Assembly: GCA_033026295.1 (NCBI GenBank)
Contig: CM065181.1
Coordinates: 11,565,001-11,629,000, forward strand
DNA from: Channa striata
Lineage: Eukaryota; Chordata; Actinopteri; Anabantiformes; Channidae
Length of the DNA stretch: 64,000 nt
Reading direction: 5' to 3'
Shown here: piece after piece, positions 11,780 to 23,209 of the stretch
Position numbering within the stretch: position 1 is the stretch's first letter
How the letters are laid out: each line of letters begins with the position of its first letter
Made by a program: the position numbers and the translations under genes
The notes under the pieces: model-generated
Told to the model about the DNA's origin: nothing
Seen by the model: the letters and a program-made list of their open reading frames with translations, nothing else
Database searches by the model: none

Positions 11780-14129
11780 TGGTCATTACATAACTGTAAA
11801 ATGCTTGCATGTAACTGTTTTTGACTGCAATTAAGTGTTCACGGCAAAAACATACAATTTACATCCCTATGTGTTAAGTCATTTATTCTCACAGTTATAC
11901 TGACATGTTATGAAGGGGCAGACAGTCGGTTACTCAAACTGTTTTGTATTTGTCTCCTCTGAGCATTTACAACCAGTGTCTGTGGAAGTTAATTTCTACT
12001 CATGTGAGGAGCACATGACAAGGTATCATAGCCTGATACAACAACAACAACCAAAAAAAGAATTAGTGAAATGCAGGAAAAAAAGAATGTTAAAAATAGA
12101 AACAAGAATGCTTGGATATTATGTCTTTTTTGAGAAAGGGTACAAGACAGATGACTAAATAAATGCAATTTCCTTTTTTTTGTTAATAACAATACATACA
12201 TTTATAAAGACCACCACTGATTATAATTTAACCATGTGTGTGAAAAAGGAACAGCAACAAAACTCCACATCTGGGTTGTAGCTGTTTTTTCTGTTAACTG
12301 TACAGTCTTTCAAGATTATCTAGACAAATCCCTAGCAAGCATTAGTCCTGTCACTGACAAATCGAAAAAAGGTAGACTACACTGCAACACGCTATTTACA
12401 GTATATTATTTATATATTTATATTTATATCACACTTGTTGCAATTATGACAAGATATATTCATGAGCATCATTAGTGCAAGGCATGAGTAAAAGATAAAC
12501 CTGTATAGAGAGTTATGGACCACATGTACTACATGAATATGTGCATGTGTGTCAAAATGTACAGCGTAGGTTGTGGGCAAGAGGGGAAAACAAAGTGTTT
12601 GCTCAAGACAGGTGAGGGAATGGCGTGACAGACCATGTGCTTATGTAAAATGATGCTTAGGGTTAACAGCGTGTAGAGAGGAGGTCAATGTTGTGTGTGT
12701 GTTCATGTGCAAATGTGTGTTCAAACATACACACAAGATAAATGAGCATGAGTGAGCGAGTTTGGGGTTGAAATCTATCAGCAGCCAGCCAGCCAGCCCA
12801 GTCCCAGTCTGTACACTCTGACACACAACTGTGTCTAAAGCAATTCCTAATCAAGAGATGAAAAATAATTATGATCATGACTATGAAGCAACGTTGCATA
12901 TTGCTACTTCTCATTTACTATCAACGCCTTTGCCTAACCCGGCAGCAGTCCAGCAGTGTTAACACAATGGAAAGGGTAATCTGCATAAACAAAATCCATT
13001 ATAGACAGAAACCCAAGAGACCCCACTACAACCACAAAAGGCTGGTCTACATGAGACTTATCAAAGGACGGCGCTTTTGGAGATGTCGAGGTGGTGACAC
13101 TGATGGCTACCTCAAAGGCCCCTGCACCTTGATGTGGAAAAGGTTGGGTGGGGCAGAGGGGAGGGGACGTGCTGTGCTGCGCTGCACTGGTCCTTGCAGA
13201 CACTTAAGTCACAGAGTAAATACTGTGAAACATTGCACAATGCCACTTGGGACAGATAGAAGCAGACATGGCCCCCGAATGAAGCACTGGGGTGGTAGAA
13301 GAAAATTTACACTCGTGCTACTTTGGGTTTAGTGGGGTAAAGGACATACACAGCAGTGGACTGGCAGAGGGAATAAGAGAAAGAAAATCTAAAAGGTGTA
13401 CAATCCACAAATGGTTTTAAACTTTTAGATAAAAAGGCCCCTGTGAAGAGAGAGGCATGAAGCTCATTGCTAAATGCATATTTCTCTCTCTCCCTTTATC
13501 CTCCGCCTTTCCCCTGTGTCAGATTCATAGGAATACACTGCTCTTTTCTAATAGACTATTTTCTGTGCCCCAATTTTGTTTTTCTATTTCAGGCCATGTA
13601 AGTACAAGTGTGCATCCAATAGTTTGACAAATTTGAGCTACCAAAAATGAACAAATTTATCAAAAGAAATATACAAAAACTCAAGACTGTTATTCGAATT
13701 GCAGTAGTAAAGTCTTAAGTTATCCCACAAAGGGGAAGTGACTACTTCCTTAAAATGAAACCCATGAAACACATGTGGGAAGAAAGATGATGGAAGGCAG
13801 GGTGTGCTAATGTCTTCATCATAATCTATCAATTGATAGGTGCAAAATGCTGGATGGCAAAAAGCAAGAAAAAAAATGACTAGGAGGCTTCACCAAGTAG
13901 CAGCAGAACCATGATGCTGGAAAAAAGGCAGATGGACAGATCAGTGTAACGGCATTGACTTTGCTACTGCAAAAAAAGGGGGAGCAAAGGGTGTGTTTTC
14001 TTGTTTTGCAGATTGGAGAACTGGACATATGGGTACAACACATTGCATTAGTAACTGCAGTGGCATTTGGGGCATTGGCCACATTAGTTCCTGACATACA
14101 GGCTGGTTGGAGGGAAGGCTTTCTTCACA
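11780..14129 (-). other. rab5a: Presumed rab5a 3'UTR
   Basis: A 2.35 kb stretch after the rab5a stop with no supported gene. ORFs of up to 153 codons on the plus strand (for example 12871-13332) show no family features. Assignment as 3'UTR rests on the lack of an earlier canonical poly(A) signal. Confidence 0.45.
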
Positions 14130-15594
14130 TTAGTTACTGCAACATGGAGCCTTAGCTGGCTGGGCAGCTTCTGTCAGGTCCACTCCTCGGTTCCTCCCGC
14201 TGTTGGCTCCTGCAGCCTGAGGCTCACTCTTTGGCAATCTCTTTGCTGAAAAGAATAATAAAACAAAATTATTTTTTTCAAAGTAGCTCAAATCTGACTG
14301 ATCCACTTAAAAAAATATATTTTAAATATCGGATTACCAGTCTACATATGCACATTCAGTAATACAGAATACAGTGTCAAAGGTACCCACCAATAGCCAT
14401 AAATATCTCATTCACATTCATAGATGTCTTGGCTGATGTCTCCATGAAAAGTAAGCTGTTGTCATCTGCATATGATTGAGCATCCTGTCAACACATAAAC
14501 AGCATGAAATTTCATGCCCAAACATTTATGCATTCAGGCACAGGAAAATGACAGTTAGATAATTTGTCAGCAGTAGAAATTACTGTTATGATTTTGATGT
14601 CACAAAAAACTAAACCAGAGATATAACAGATGCATATTTTAAAAATAATAAAGAAAATCATTTTAATCTCACCTGGAAGTCGACAGCTCTCTTGCTGGCT
14701 AGGTCAGCTTTGTTGCCTGACAGAGCAATGACTATATTTGGGCTAGCTTGTCTTTGCAGCTCCTTCACCCAGTTCTTTGCCCGTGCAAAGGATTCCTACA
14801 AATAGAATTTGTACCATCTGTCAAAACCTTTACGCCATAGGTAACCTGAACATTATCTTTAATATTAAACACTGCACTGTTAACTAAGTTCCTGTACAAG
14901 TCCTCTGGCTGCATTAATTGTATTACTAGTCTCTACAAATTAAAGTGAAAACAAGGTTGGAAAAACTGCACCGAGGGTGGATTAACATGCCTCGTTCGTG
15001 ATGTCGTAGACCACAATGGCAGCCTGTGCTCCTCTGTAATACATGGGTGCCAAACTGTGGTAACGCTCCTGACCTGCAGTGTCCCAGATTTCAAACTTCA
15101 CTGTTGTGTCATCTAGACACACTGTCTGAGTGAGGAAGGCCGCTGAAGGGAGATAAGGTGAGGAATGAGTCAGCACTAGATTACCAAATACACTTTACAG
15201 TGCCATGTAAATAAAACAGATTAGTGTATTATTCTCCACACACGCTTCTAATTTGGAGTTTGCGTTACTTGACATGTTGTTGCAATTGCAGCAAGGCAAC
15301 ATGCTATAGACAAATAACACATTTTGTGAAGTGATAATAATTGGCCAACTCTGAATAAAGAAAATCACACAGTCTAAAAACACTCCACCCATTTGTCAAC
15401 TTGTGAGAAGTGTTGACATATCGCTCACCTCCTATTGTGCTCTCTTGGAATTCATGGAACTGGCCCTTGACAAAGCGGAGGACTAAGCTGGACTTCCCAA
15501 CAGCTGACTCCCCCAACAGCACCAACTTAAACTGACAAATCTTGTTCCCTGCGTTGGGTCCATTGGGTCTTGTAGCACTTCCCCGATTGGCCAT
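14130..15594 (-). CDS. rab5a: Small GTPase RAB5A, complete
   Basis: Early-endosome Rab GTPase controlling endocytic vesicle fusion. Coding exons 15429-15594, 14991-15142, 14673-14795, 14391-14484 and 14130-14245 give 216 aa (human 215). Motifs: P-loop GESAVGKS (28-35); switch II WDTAGQE (75-81) with the hydrolytic Gln 80; NKAD (134-137); SAK (164-166); and the C-terminal CCSN geranylgeranylation signal (213-216). The start at 15592-15594 gives the family N-terminus [14 protein letters not shown]. Exon 1 extends into 5'UTR to an acceptor after 15650. The donor after exon 14991-15142 is GC, not GT: only GAG|GCATGT keeps the frame into the next exon (GAATCC, E-S-F-A-R-A-K). The relative order and orientation with kat2b and sgo1 match human 3p24. 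Fish may carry two RAB5A copies; which one this is cannot be decided here. Confidence 0.97.
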
Positions 15595-15859
15595 GACCTA
15601 GTCAGATCCTCCGGTGTCCTGTGTGCCGAACCTCACTATCAGGACTTCTGCTGCAAGACAAAAGATATAAATAATTCAAGAAAATGCTTAGCGAGTCAAA
15701 AAACAAACCAAGAAAAGTATTAAACACTTTAAACATCACAGCTCAGATAAAAAAAAATTCCATAGCATTAAATGTAATAAATACTAAAAGCTTCATTTAT
15801 GTATGGCTGTCAGTAGTTACTCCGATTAAATAATTTGATAATATTTATAAGGATATACG

Positions 15860-15893
<34 letters not shown>
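15860..15893. repeat. Poly(A) tract, 34 nt
   Basis: Uninterrupted A run on the plus strand inside the rab5a 5' intron. It could be the tail of an old retroposed copy, but no recognisable body precedes it. Confidence 0.95.
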
Positions 15894-15894
<1 letters not shown>

Positions 15895-17300
15895 ACGGTG
15901 AGAATTGGATGCAAACTCTAGCACAAGTTTACAAAGACAAACAACAGTTAAAAGTTACTTTGTGTACACATGAAAACTGTCACGCAAGGAGAACAAGTAC
16001 TCAAAACCTATTTAGATAAAAATCATGCAAAACATGTAAATCATAAAAACTAGGGATGGATAGTTTAATAAGCTGATAATAATTAAAGTAGGCTAATGAA
16101 ATACAGAGGCTGTATTCTATGCACCACGCTATACAAAATTTCAGTGCATTGTTAAATTACCATAAGTCAGTGCTGTCACTGTCACTATAGTCTCCTTTAT
16201 GCTCTTGTCTGGTCCCACCTAACATGATTGACCACCCAGCAATTGCAAAACTGGACTCAAAAACATCAACTTCTCATCTGTACTTTCACATATAAAATTT
16301 AAACTCTTTGCCAGTAGTGTCAAACCATATATTTCAACCAAGTTTTGCAGACAAAATAAAAAGGTGCCCTCTACAGAACTTCACAAACCTCACCTTTGAA
16401 AGAAATAAATCAACATTTCTGTTTTATCAACATACTTTTAATAAACTTACACGTTTTATTATTTCTCAATTGATTTCTAAGACACTAAAAGGTAAATTAT
16501 TTTATTCTTAATAAAATGCTGCTTACTTGCCCAATGGTAAACGTATCTCAAACACGCAAACTTTAAAATTTAAATAAATTTAAACATTTTGTCACTGACA
16601 CAGTTTTTACATTAACAAACACAAGTAGACATGTCCCAACAACAGGGTTTTTGTGAATTATACTATCAAAGAGACAAAGTCATTAGCACAACCACATATA
16701 GTAACGACAATCAAAGGTTGACGTATTTAAAAAATATCACAACACTTTTATTATTTTTCACATGTTTCACCCGCTTTACTCTGCTTTTTACAACTGAAAG
16801 AACCTCTACATACATAAATACCGTGGATTGCTTACTAACTTGCTTAGGAATGAACTGCTGACTAACTCATATATAACAAATAGCTGTTGTCAGGAAAACA
16901 TCAGTCTATTTACTTCTGATTTTGCAGGGGTAATATGTCCTGAGCAGTATGGAAGTTAAGGTAAGGGTCTTTTAGAGTCAGGTGTTGGCCTTATGATTGC
17001 TGAAGTAATGTCAGTTATTAATAAATAATAACATCACCCTCTATTCTTTATGACATACCAAGACAATGATCTGTATAATACAGCTTTAGTTTAGCAAGTC
17101 ATTAAATGGTAAAATTATGCCAACCTTCTCCTTTCAAAACGTAGATCTAATCTCTGTGAATGACAAACAAAATAAGGAACTTACACAAGAATTCAAACTC
17201 CTGTAAAATAATTTAAAGCGTTCAAAAAAATTTAACATGAAATTTAGAACTCGTTATGTCAGGCATTATTCTGTATGTCCCTCCATTGACTATCTTAAGA

Positions 17301-17376
17301 TCTTATCCTGTACAGGGTCTCGGGGGGCTGGAGCCCACCCCAGCTGTCTCTGGGCAAGAGGAGGGGTACACACTAG
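17301..17376 (+). mobile_element. Fragment of widespread teleost interspersed repeat
   Basis: The stretch 'cttatcctgtacagggtc', then 'ggagcccaccccagctgtct', then 'gggcaagaggaggggtacac', matches a repeat very common in fish genomes (cttatcctgtacagggtcgc, then ggagcctatcccagctgtc, then gggcgagaggcggggtacac). Only the middle part is present. A second, longer copy lies at 31832-32020. The family name is not certain. Confidence 0.65.
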
Positions 17377-17639
17377 TAACACTCGAATACTGGAACCCTA
17401 CGTTAGCGAGCAAGTACGAAGCCAAAACTCATAATCGACTGGAATCAGAAAACAGTAAATGCGCTTAAGACACATGACAGAGACTGTCAACAAACGTTGC
17501 ACACTGCGTGACTGAAAGCTCACAAGTATTTGGATTTGCCTGTAGTTAGTGTACTGTAAACACGCCGCCTCACGTTAAATGTACCGCTAGACCTATTTGG
17601 ATTTTAAGGGGGACGCCATTTTCCAATTTGTTTTTGTTG

Positions 17640-18190
17640 TCTAACTAGTTAGCTTACCTGCTGTTAGCCACTCTTAGCTTTCCAAGTGGCCAGTAGCGTT
17701 AGCCTCCCAACCACTTTTTGAAAAGCACATAAAACAACAGGCTCGGCTAAACAAAACAAAAGAAAGGTAATAGGTTAACAAATCTGGGGTTATATGACTA
17801 GATTTGTTTAAAATGTAAGTATTACACAGGGTCGCCAACGTTATTTAATGAGGAATAGCCAGCCCCTTAATTACCTAGTTAGCACTGAGGCTAGCTTGTA
17901 AGCATTCCACCCACAGAACTGATTCCACCCATCCAGTTAGCTGCTAGCAGTCGCAAAGTGTTCCATGTTGCTTGCAATAACGTCGCCAAACGTTACTAGC
18001 CAACTGCTAATGGCAACACAACGACACAGAAGAGGAACCACTTAACTCGACAAGACGTGACAAAGGCCTATATCTCAGCATTTTCGTGGCTATCAAACAT
18101 CATCGACATTAGCTGGAGTCAGCTAACGACAGCGTTAGCTAACGTATACCCCGATGACAACTAAGAAAACGTTAGCTTTAGCCAGCCAGA
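17640..18190. other. Cluster of TTAGC/GCTAA motifs upstream of rab5a
   Basis: At least twelve TTAGC or GCTAA/GCTAGC motifs occur in about 550 bp, including the palindrome GTTAGCTAAC near 18133. The same kind of cluster is often seen around teleost transcription starts. It overlaps the start of the presumed rab5a 5' intron. Confidence 0.6.
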
Positions 18191-18233
18191 CAGCTGGAAA
18201 GCACAAGTTGTCGATTCATGTCAAATACGCTAC

Positions 18234-18520
18234 CTGAGAGCCAGACGATGTTTGGAACTTTAAATACTGCCGCCGCAAGATTTACACACAAAACCCGAGA
18301 CTCTACGGTGAGGTGGTGATGGAAAACCAAGAAAATAATTTCAACAATCCTGTCACGTCGCCTCCTTTCTTTCTTCTCGCAACTTCCCCTTAGAACCAAA
18401 ACACAAACAAGCTCTTCCGCCCCCCGTGCCACGTCATACAGCGCGTCTGCCCCCCCCCCCCCAATAAGTTTCTCATCCTTACCTTCGTTTACGCAATATT
18501 TCATTAACTGACAACAAACT
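18234..18520 (-). promoter_or_regulatory. rab5a: Likely rab5a noncoding exon 1 and promoter
   Basis: A consensus donor (CTCTCAG|GTAGCG, minus) closes a noncoding exon at 18234. Upstream on the minus strand is a GC-rich stretch with a CRE/ATF-like TGACGTGG (minus) near 18430 and a 13-nt C run at 18450-18462. The start site is probably between 18300 and 18480. This is an inference from position and composition. Confidence 0.4.
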
Positions 18521-19319
18521 CCACATATGTTTTAACTTGTTATGTAATAGTATCATCTTTAAACACGTTTGCACACCGTTTACAACGTTCATGGGTCTGA
18601 TTTGTCTGGAAATCATATATTTGTGTCTATGTTTAGACAATTTTGAATCAAGCACTCTGGCTGATGTTTACATAAAAAAGATAAGTATTAATTATAATAT
18701 CTTCTTTTTTCTTCTTGTTTTATTCATCTTAGTATTATTATTAAATGTATTTATTTCCTCTTAAACAAAGAATATAGAAGAAAGGGTTTAACAATTTAGT
18801 GTTTATTTTAACGTTAAAGTTATGCTTTGCATAATCTGCCCATTGTTATTGTCAAGGCCTTTTGAACAAATTTCTTTTATTTTTCCTTTTTAGAACACCT
18901 GAAACAAATTAACGTTATATAGAGACTGTAACCAACAGTTATTTCCGTTATTAGTTATTTTCTTCAGTAATTTAGTTAGTCATTGTACAGCAAAATATTT
19001 TGGAAAATAGTAGAATAATGGACACCAATATTCTCTGAAGCCCAGTTTAATAACACAATGAATCAACAAATATATTGTCTTTGTAGCGCAAAAACAATAA
19101 AACTTACATGTAAAGCGGGGTCAGTGGGAGCCCGGATTGTGGTAATTATGCCAAAAAAACTGCGTAAAAACAGTTGAAAGGTCACTCAAAGGTCAATTCT
19201 AACCACTTTATTTGCAGCCTGGTGGTAAATCCCTAATGGCACGTTGTTATAAGTTAAAGTTGTTTTTTTTTAAAATAAATTTTATTTTATTTTGTAGTAA
19301 AACCAGGAGGAGACACTAA
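18521..19319. other. Divergent interval between rab5a and otud6b
   Basis: AT-rich sequence between two genes transcribed away from each other. The only clear motif is the DR5 element at 19179-19195. No ORF with family features. Confidence 0.55.
19179..19195 (+). promoter_or_regulatory. Perfect DR5 nuclear-receptor element (RARE type)
   Basis: Two exact AGGTCA half-sites in direct orientation separated by five bases: AGGTCA-CTCAA-AGGTCA. This is the textbook spacing for RAR/RXR heterodimers. It lies about 450 bp upstream of the otud6b start codon and about 700 bp from the presumed rab5a start. Function is not shown by the sequence alone. Confidence 0.6.
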
Positions 19320-19631
19320 CGTTGTGGCTGCAACGCGACAGAACTGCAGTACGTGAACAAGCTGAGGGGAGGCGAAGAAGCTGCATCAGTGTCGGAGTTA
19401 ATCCAAAAGAAGAAGAAGGAAGCCCCGCCCCGCGCTTTCGCCTCTTCCGGATAAGGCCATATCAGCCCATGATATCAGCACGTTTTGTTTGCTGCGAAGT
19501 GTATGTTTCTTATCTCTTGATAGTAATGTGCCATATGTTATGAGTTTATAACAAAATAACACTTTACTTTGGGGTTTTCAGTTTCATGAAGACTCACATA
19601 GAAAGAAACTAGTCAGCTGCAGCATCCTGTC
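19320..19631 (+). promoter_or_regulatory. otud6b: otud6b promoter and 5'UTR
   Basis: GC-rich block with an Sp1-type CCCCGCCCC (19424-19432) and an ETS-type CTTCCGG (19444-19450), typical of TATA-less promoters. A possible 5'UTR intron runs from a GT near 19499 to an acceptor TTTTCAG ending at 19581. Exon 1 would then continue into the ATG at 19632. Confidence 0.5.
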
Positions 19632-22284
19632 ATGGAGGAGGGGGTGGTGGAGACACCCGAGGAGCTGTTAGCAAAACAGCACCGCAAGGAAAAGAAGGAT
19701 CTGCAAGGTATCAGCTCTTTTCATTCATCATAACTATTTAATCAAACCATTGCTGGTTTTCAACTATTAGAATTTATCCCACTGTACAAAATGGCAATAA
19801 CAGTAGCAACAGGAGCAATAGGGCACATTCTAAAAGCCTTTACTGTAATAATAGTGTAGTCTCTATGTATTTACTAGTCATTTGTCTGTTGTGTTTTTTA
19901 AAGAAAACTTTTTCAGACAAGGAGTTTGGTTGTAGGATAAAACACAAAGAAAGAGGGCAGAAAAATGCTACCACACAGTAACTTTTATACTTTGATTACA
20001 TATGTCCAAATATGTCCAACATTAGGTGTAAGTAGAAAAACTGGGATGTGTTCATAAATGAAATAGAATTACAGTTAACTTTCTGCCCCCATTTTATACT
20101 TTTTAATCTATATCTATATAATATCACACTGCTTATATTTATTTCTGTACTTGCACTGTGGTAATCTTGGTATTTGTGTTATTTTTTCTTGAATCAAAGT
20201 GTTATTCTATAAAACAGTCAGCACTTGTGCTTTATTTTCAGCTAAAATACAGAGCATGAAAAATGCTGTCCCCAAAAATGATAAGAAAAGGAGGAAACAG
20301 TTGACTGAGGAGATTGCCAAGCTGGAGGCTGACCTCAACCAGAAACATGAGGAGGAATTCAGAAAACTCAAAGATGACACAGACGTAAAAGCCTGCAGCC
20401 AGGTGACTGAGAGATATCATGGCTTTGAACAGCAGTTTTCTAACTTTTTTATCAATATATATTGCTACACTGGGTGCGCTTATTGAATAAAGTTAGCAAC
20501 ATATACAAAACTTTTGTCACTCTATTTTCCAAGGGGGAAGAGGTGATCTATGGAATTGAGACCTTAAAGGTGGATGGTGAAGATCTAGAAGAAGTCAAAC
20601 AACCGCGTGTAACCAAGGCCCAAAAAAGACGAGTGAGATACAGTTCCTTCCTGAATATAATTGGTTTATGTGGTAATTTTTGCTCACAGCCGTTTGTTAT
20701 GTAGTTATATAGTCAAATATGTAGTTATAGTGTTCAGAAAATCACACTTAATACTCATATATACCTACTTACTAAGACTCTCATGTACAAAGCACAACAT
20801 TTTGAATAAAGCACAAATATCAGTAACTCATTTATAATTTGGTGTTCAATCTGTGTTTGCTTTGCAACTAGTGAAATAAATGTCATTTGAATTATCTTTC
20901 TCCAGGACAAGAAAGCTGCCCAGGAGAGGGAGAGGGAGAGCAGGATAGCTGAGGCAGAGGTGCAGAATCTTCAGGGTGTAAGGCACCAGGAGGGGTTGAA
21001 GCTGGCTCAGAAACTTGCCCAGCAACAGCTTCAGATCAAGGAGATCTCTTCTGATGGCCACTGTATGTACCGTGCCATAGAAGATCAGCTGGCACAGCGC
21101 TCAAAGGTACTTATTATTTAGTCTATTTGAATACTTAACTAGATATTTGTTAAGCAAAAGTATGCTATCTACCCTCCATGGCACTGCACTGTGTAGAATT
21201 GCTGTAGTGGTGCTGTAACAAACTTGCAGCATGGTTTGTATACAGTACAAAGAGTACATGTACTGTTCTGCTTTATTCCAGCCGGGGATAACCATGAGTG
21301 TAAAAGAACTGAGGTCTTGCACTGCTGATCATATGAGAAATCACTCTGATGATTTCCTGCCTTTTCTCACCAATCCCACAACTGGAGACATGTACACAAC
21401 AGGTGAAACTGTTATGTTTGCTTTAGTTTTCAGAAGCAATTTGTCATAAGTATATTAGGTATGGTAATAATTATGTCTGTGCACGTTTTTGTGCATGTAT
21501 TGCTTTCCAGATGAGTTTGAGAAATACTGCAGTGATGTGGAGCACACGGCAGCTTGGGGTGGACAGCTGGAGGTAAATTATGTTTTTAAGTTTTGTCATA
21601 GATGTCATGTTGTTGCTTCTTGTATATTATAATAAAACAAGTTTGTTGTTTTTCAACAGCTCAAAGCTTTGACCCAAGTTCTCCATTTGCCAATAGAAGT
21701 TATCCAGGCTGATTCTCCAACTATAAAAATTGGTGAAGAATATGATGGAGACCACATCACCCTTGTGTAAGTTTTGTATATTTTGTTGGATATAGGTATA
21801 CAGGAAATTAGTAAAACGTGTAATAATGAAATTGGGTGGCTTTACTATTGTTGATTTATGCTGTGGTGAACCACCCTAAACATCTTTTCCAGGTACTTCC
21901 CCTTGTAAATTTTATTATAATCTGTACCTAATAACATGGCTCATATTTGAAGACTTTGAGCATTTTATAAACTCTGATGTTAACAGTTACAAGTTATTTA
22001 TACTAATAACATTACTTGTACTTTCTCATGACGGACTTACTGTGATGTGTTTTGGATCCTCATGAAATCACATTAAATTGGTAAATTAATGTTAGAACTA
22101 TTACACAACACACTATATAAACAGCTATAGACAGACAATCTATGTACAGTCTTTATCAAATGACAGCTTTTAATGATTTTATTTTCTAATTGTTTACAGC
22201 TATATGCGTCATGCCTATGGACTAGGAGAACACTACAACTCTGTGGAGCGGCTGAAAGACCCTTGTAATTTAGAGGACAGCTGA
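19632..22284 (+). CDS. otud6b: OTU-domain deubiquitinase OTUD6B, complete
   Basis: Cysteine protease of the OTU family that removes ubiquitin; linked in mammals to translation initiation and proteasome control. Exons 19632-19707, 20242-20402, 20534-20632, 20906-21106, 21282-21402, 21511-21572, 21660-21766 and 22200-22284 join in frame to 303 aa (human 293). The N-terminal half is a charged coiled coil (KIQSMKNAVPKNDKKRRKQL, about 27-46, and an E/R-rich helix at about 113-158). The OTU domain starts at about 155 with the catalytic pair Asp 162 and Cys 165 in SDGHCMY. The catalytic His is 287 in GLGEHYNSV. The start codon matches the family N-terminus (MEE, then HRKEKKDLQAKIQ). Followed in the same direction by lrrc69, as in human 8q21. 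Confidence 0.96.
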
Positions 22285-23209
22285 GAAACAGTTTACTGTT
22301 GGTGTGACCTAAACCAGTTTGTCTATGCAGAGAGTGTTCAGACCACTCATACCAATGGCCCCCAGATACAGATGTATTTGAAGGGTGGGTTATGCTAATG
22401 AAGAAATAGCCTAATAAGGGAATGATGTGTTAATGATTTTATATTGGGGACTCCTGCTCTAACCCATTGGTCCTCCTATGGCCCATTTTGAGGAGCAGTG
22501 GTGTAACATGTACTTTCCCCACAAATGTTTAAAGCTAGTCTACCTGGGCTGGAGTGGATGTCAGAGCTGTTCAACACAGATGTCACTGCACCAAATGTCA
22601 ACAGAGTACTGACTTTCTTTAGAAATGAATAATTTTCTGAAACTGTAAATCATATCAATGTTACATAGACACTCTGATGATAGATACTAATGAGTTGTGT
22701 CACTGGTCTACATGTATTTCTAATTAGGAAGTAATAATTTTATTTGAAGTGATGTTTTGCTCATGATCATCAGGAGGTTCACACATCCATACATTCTCAA
22801 ATAAATATTGGATAACAAATCTAAGTATAAAGAAAGGTGAAAACAAACTGTCTCTTTGCTGATTCTTCTGCACATCACAATCCCAAAGTCACTGCTGAGG
22901 TCCAAATGAAAATGCTGTTGAACAGTTTGTTCATCTGTGTCATGCCTGCTTTTGTTAAACTACACATACTGAGAGGCTGGTGTATCTTGCCCATAACCAC
23001 AGATATGAACTTTTATACAGTATAGTCACACTATTATTATTAATGAAAAGATTTTCAGTGGACAATATTTTCATCTACCTGAATGCAAGTAGAAACGCCT
23101 TGCATTACCAAGCTGTTACCACAAGGGGTCGCCAGTGGTTACAGGGGAACTTCCATTCACAAAAAGCGTCTCGTTCCCAAGGAAACGTGAAGGCGACCTG
23201 GTCTCACTA
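22285..23209 (+). other. otud6b 3'UTR and spacer to lrrc69
   Basis: Noncoding 925 bp. The otud6b 3'UTR probably ends just after the AATAAA at 22800-22805. The remaining 390 bp must hold the lrrc69 promoter. An ORF at 22837-23025 is short and has no recognisable features. Confidence 0.55.
22800..22805 (+). terminator. otud6b: otud6b poly(A) signal AATAAA
   Basis: Canonical AATAAA 516 nt past the stop codon, the first one seen downstream in this orientation. Confidence 0.5.

Larger units (their letters stand above)
15651..18233 (-). other. rab5a: rab5a 5'UTR intron
   Basis: Bounded by an acceptor (CTTGCAG, minus) at 15651 and a likely donor (AG|GTAGCG) at 18233. A second plausible donor, CAG|GTAAGC, lies at 17657. 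The intron is AT-rich and contains an A34 tract, a teleost repeat fragment and, towards the promoter, a cluster of TTAGC/GCTAA motifs. ORFs at 16308, 16631 and 17237 look like chance. Confidence 0.5.

Noticed and set aside
12871..13332. 153-codon plus-strand ORF
   Set aside because: Antisense to the presumed rab5a 3'UTR, very basic composition, no splice or family support.
14982..14993. Extension of the rab5a exon to the stop after ITNEAC
   Set aside because: It would truncate the GTPase before NKAD; the frame and family sequence require splicing at the GC donor.
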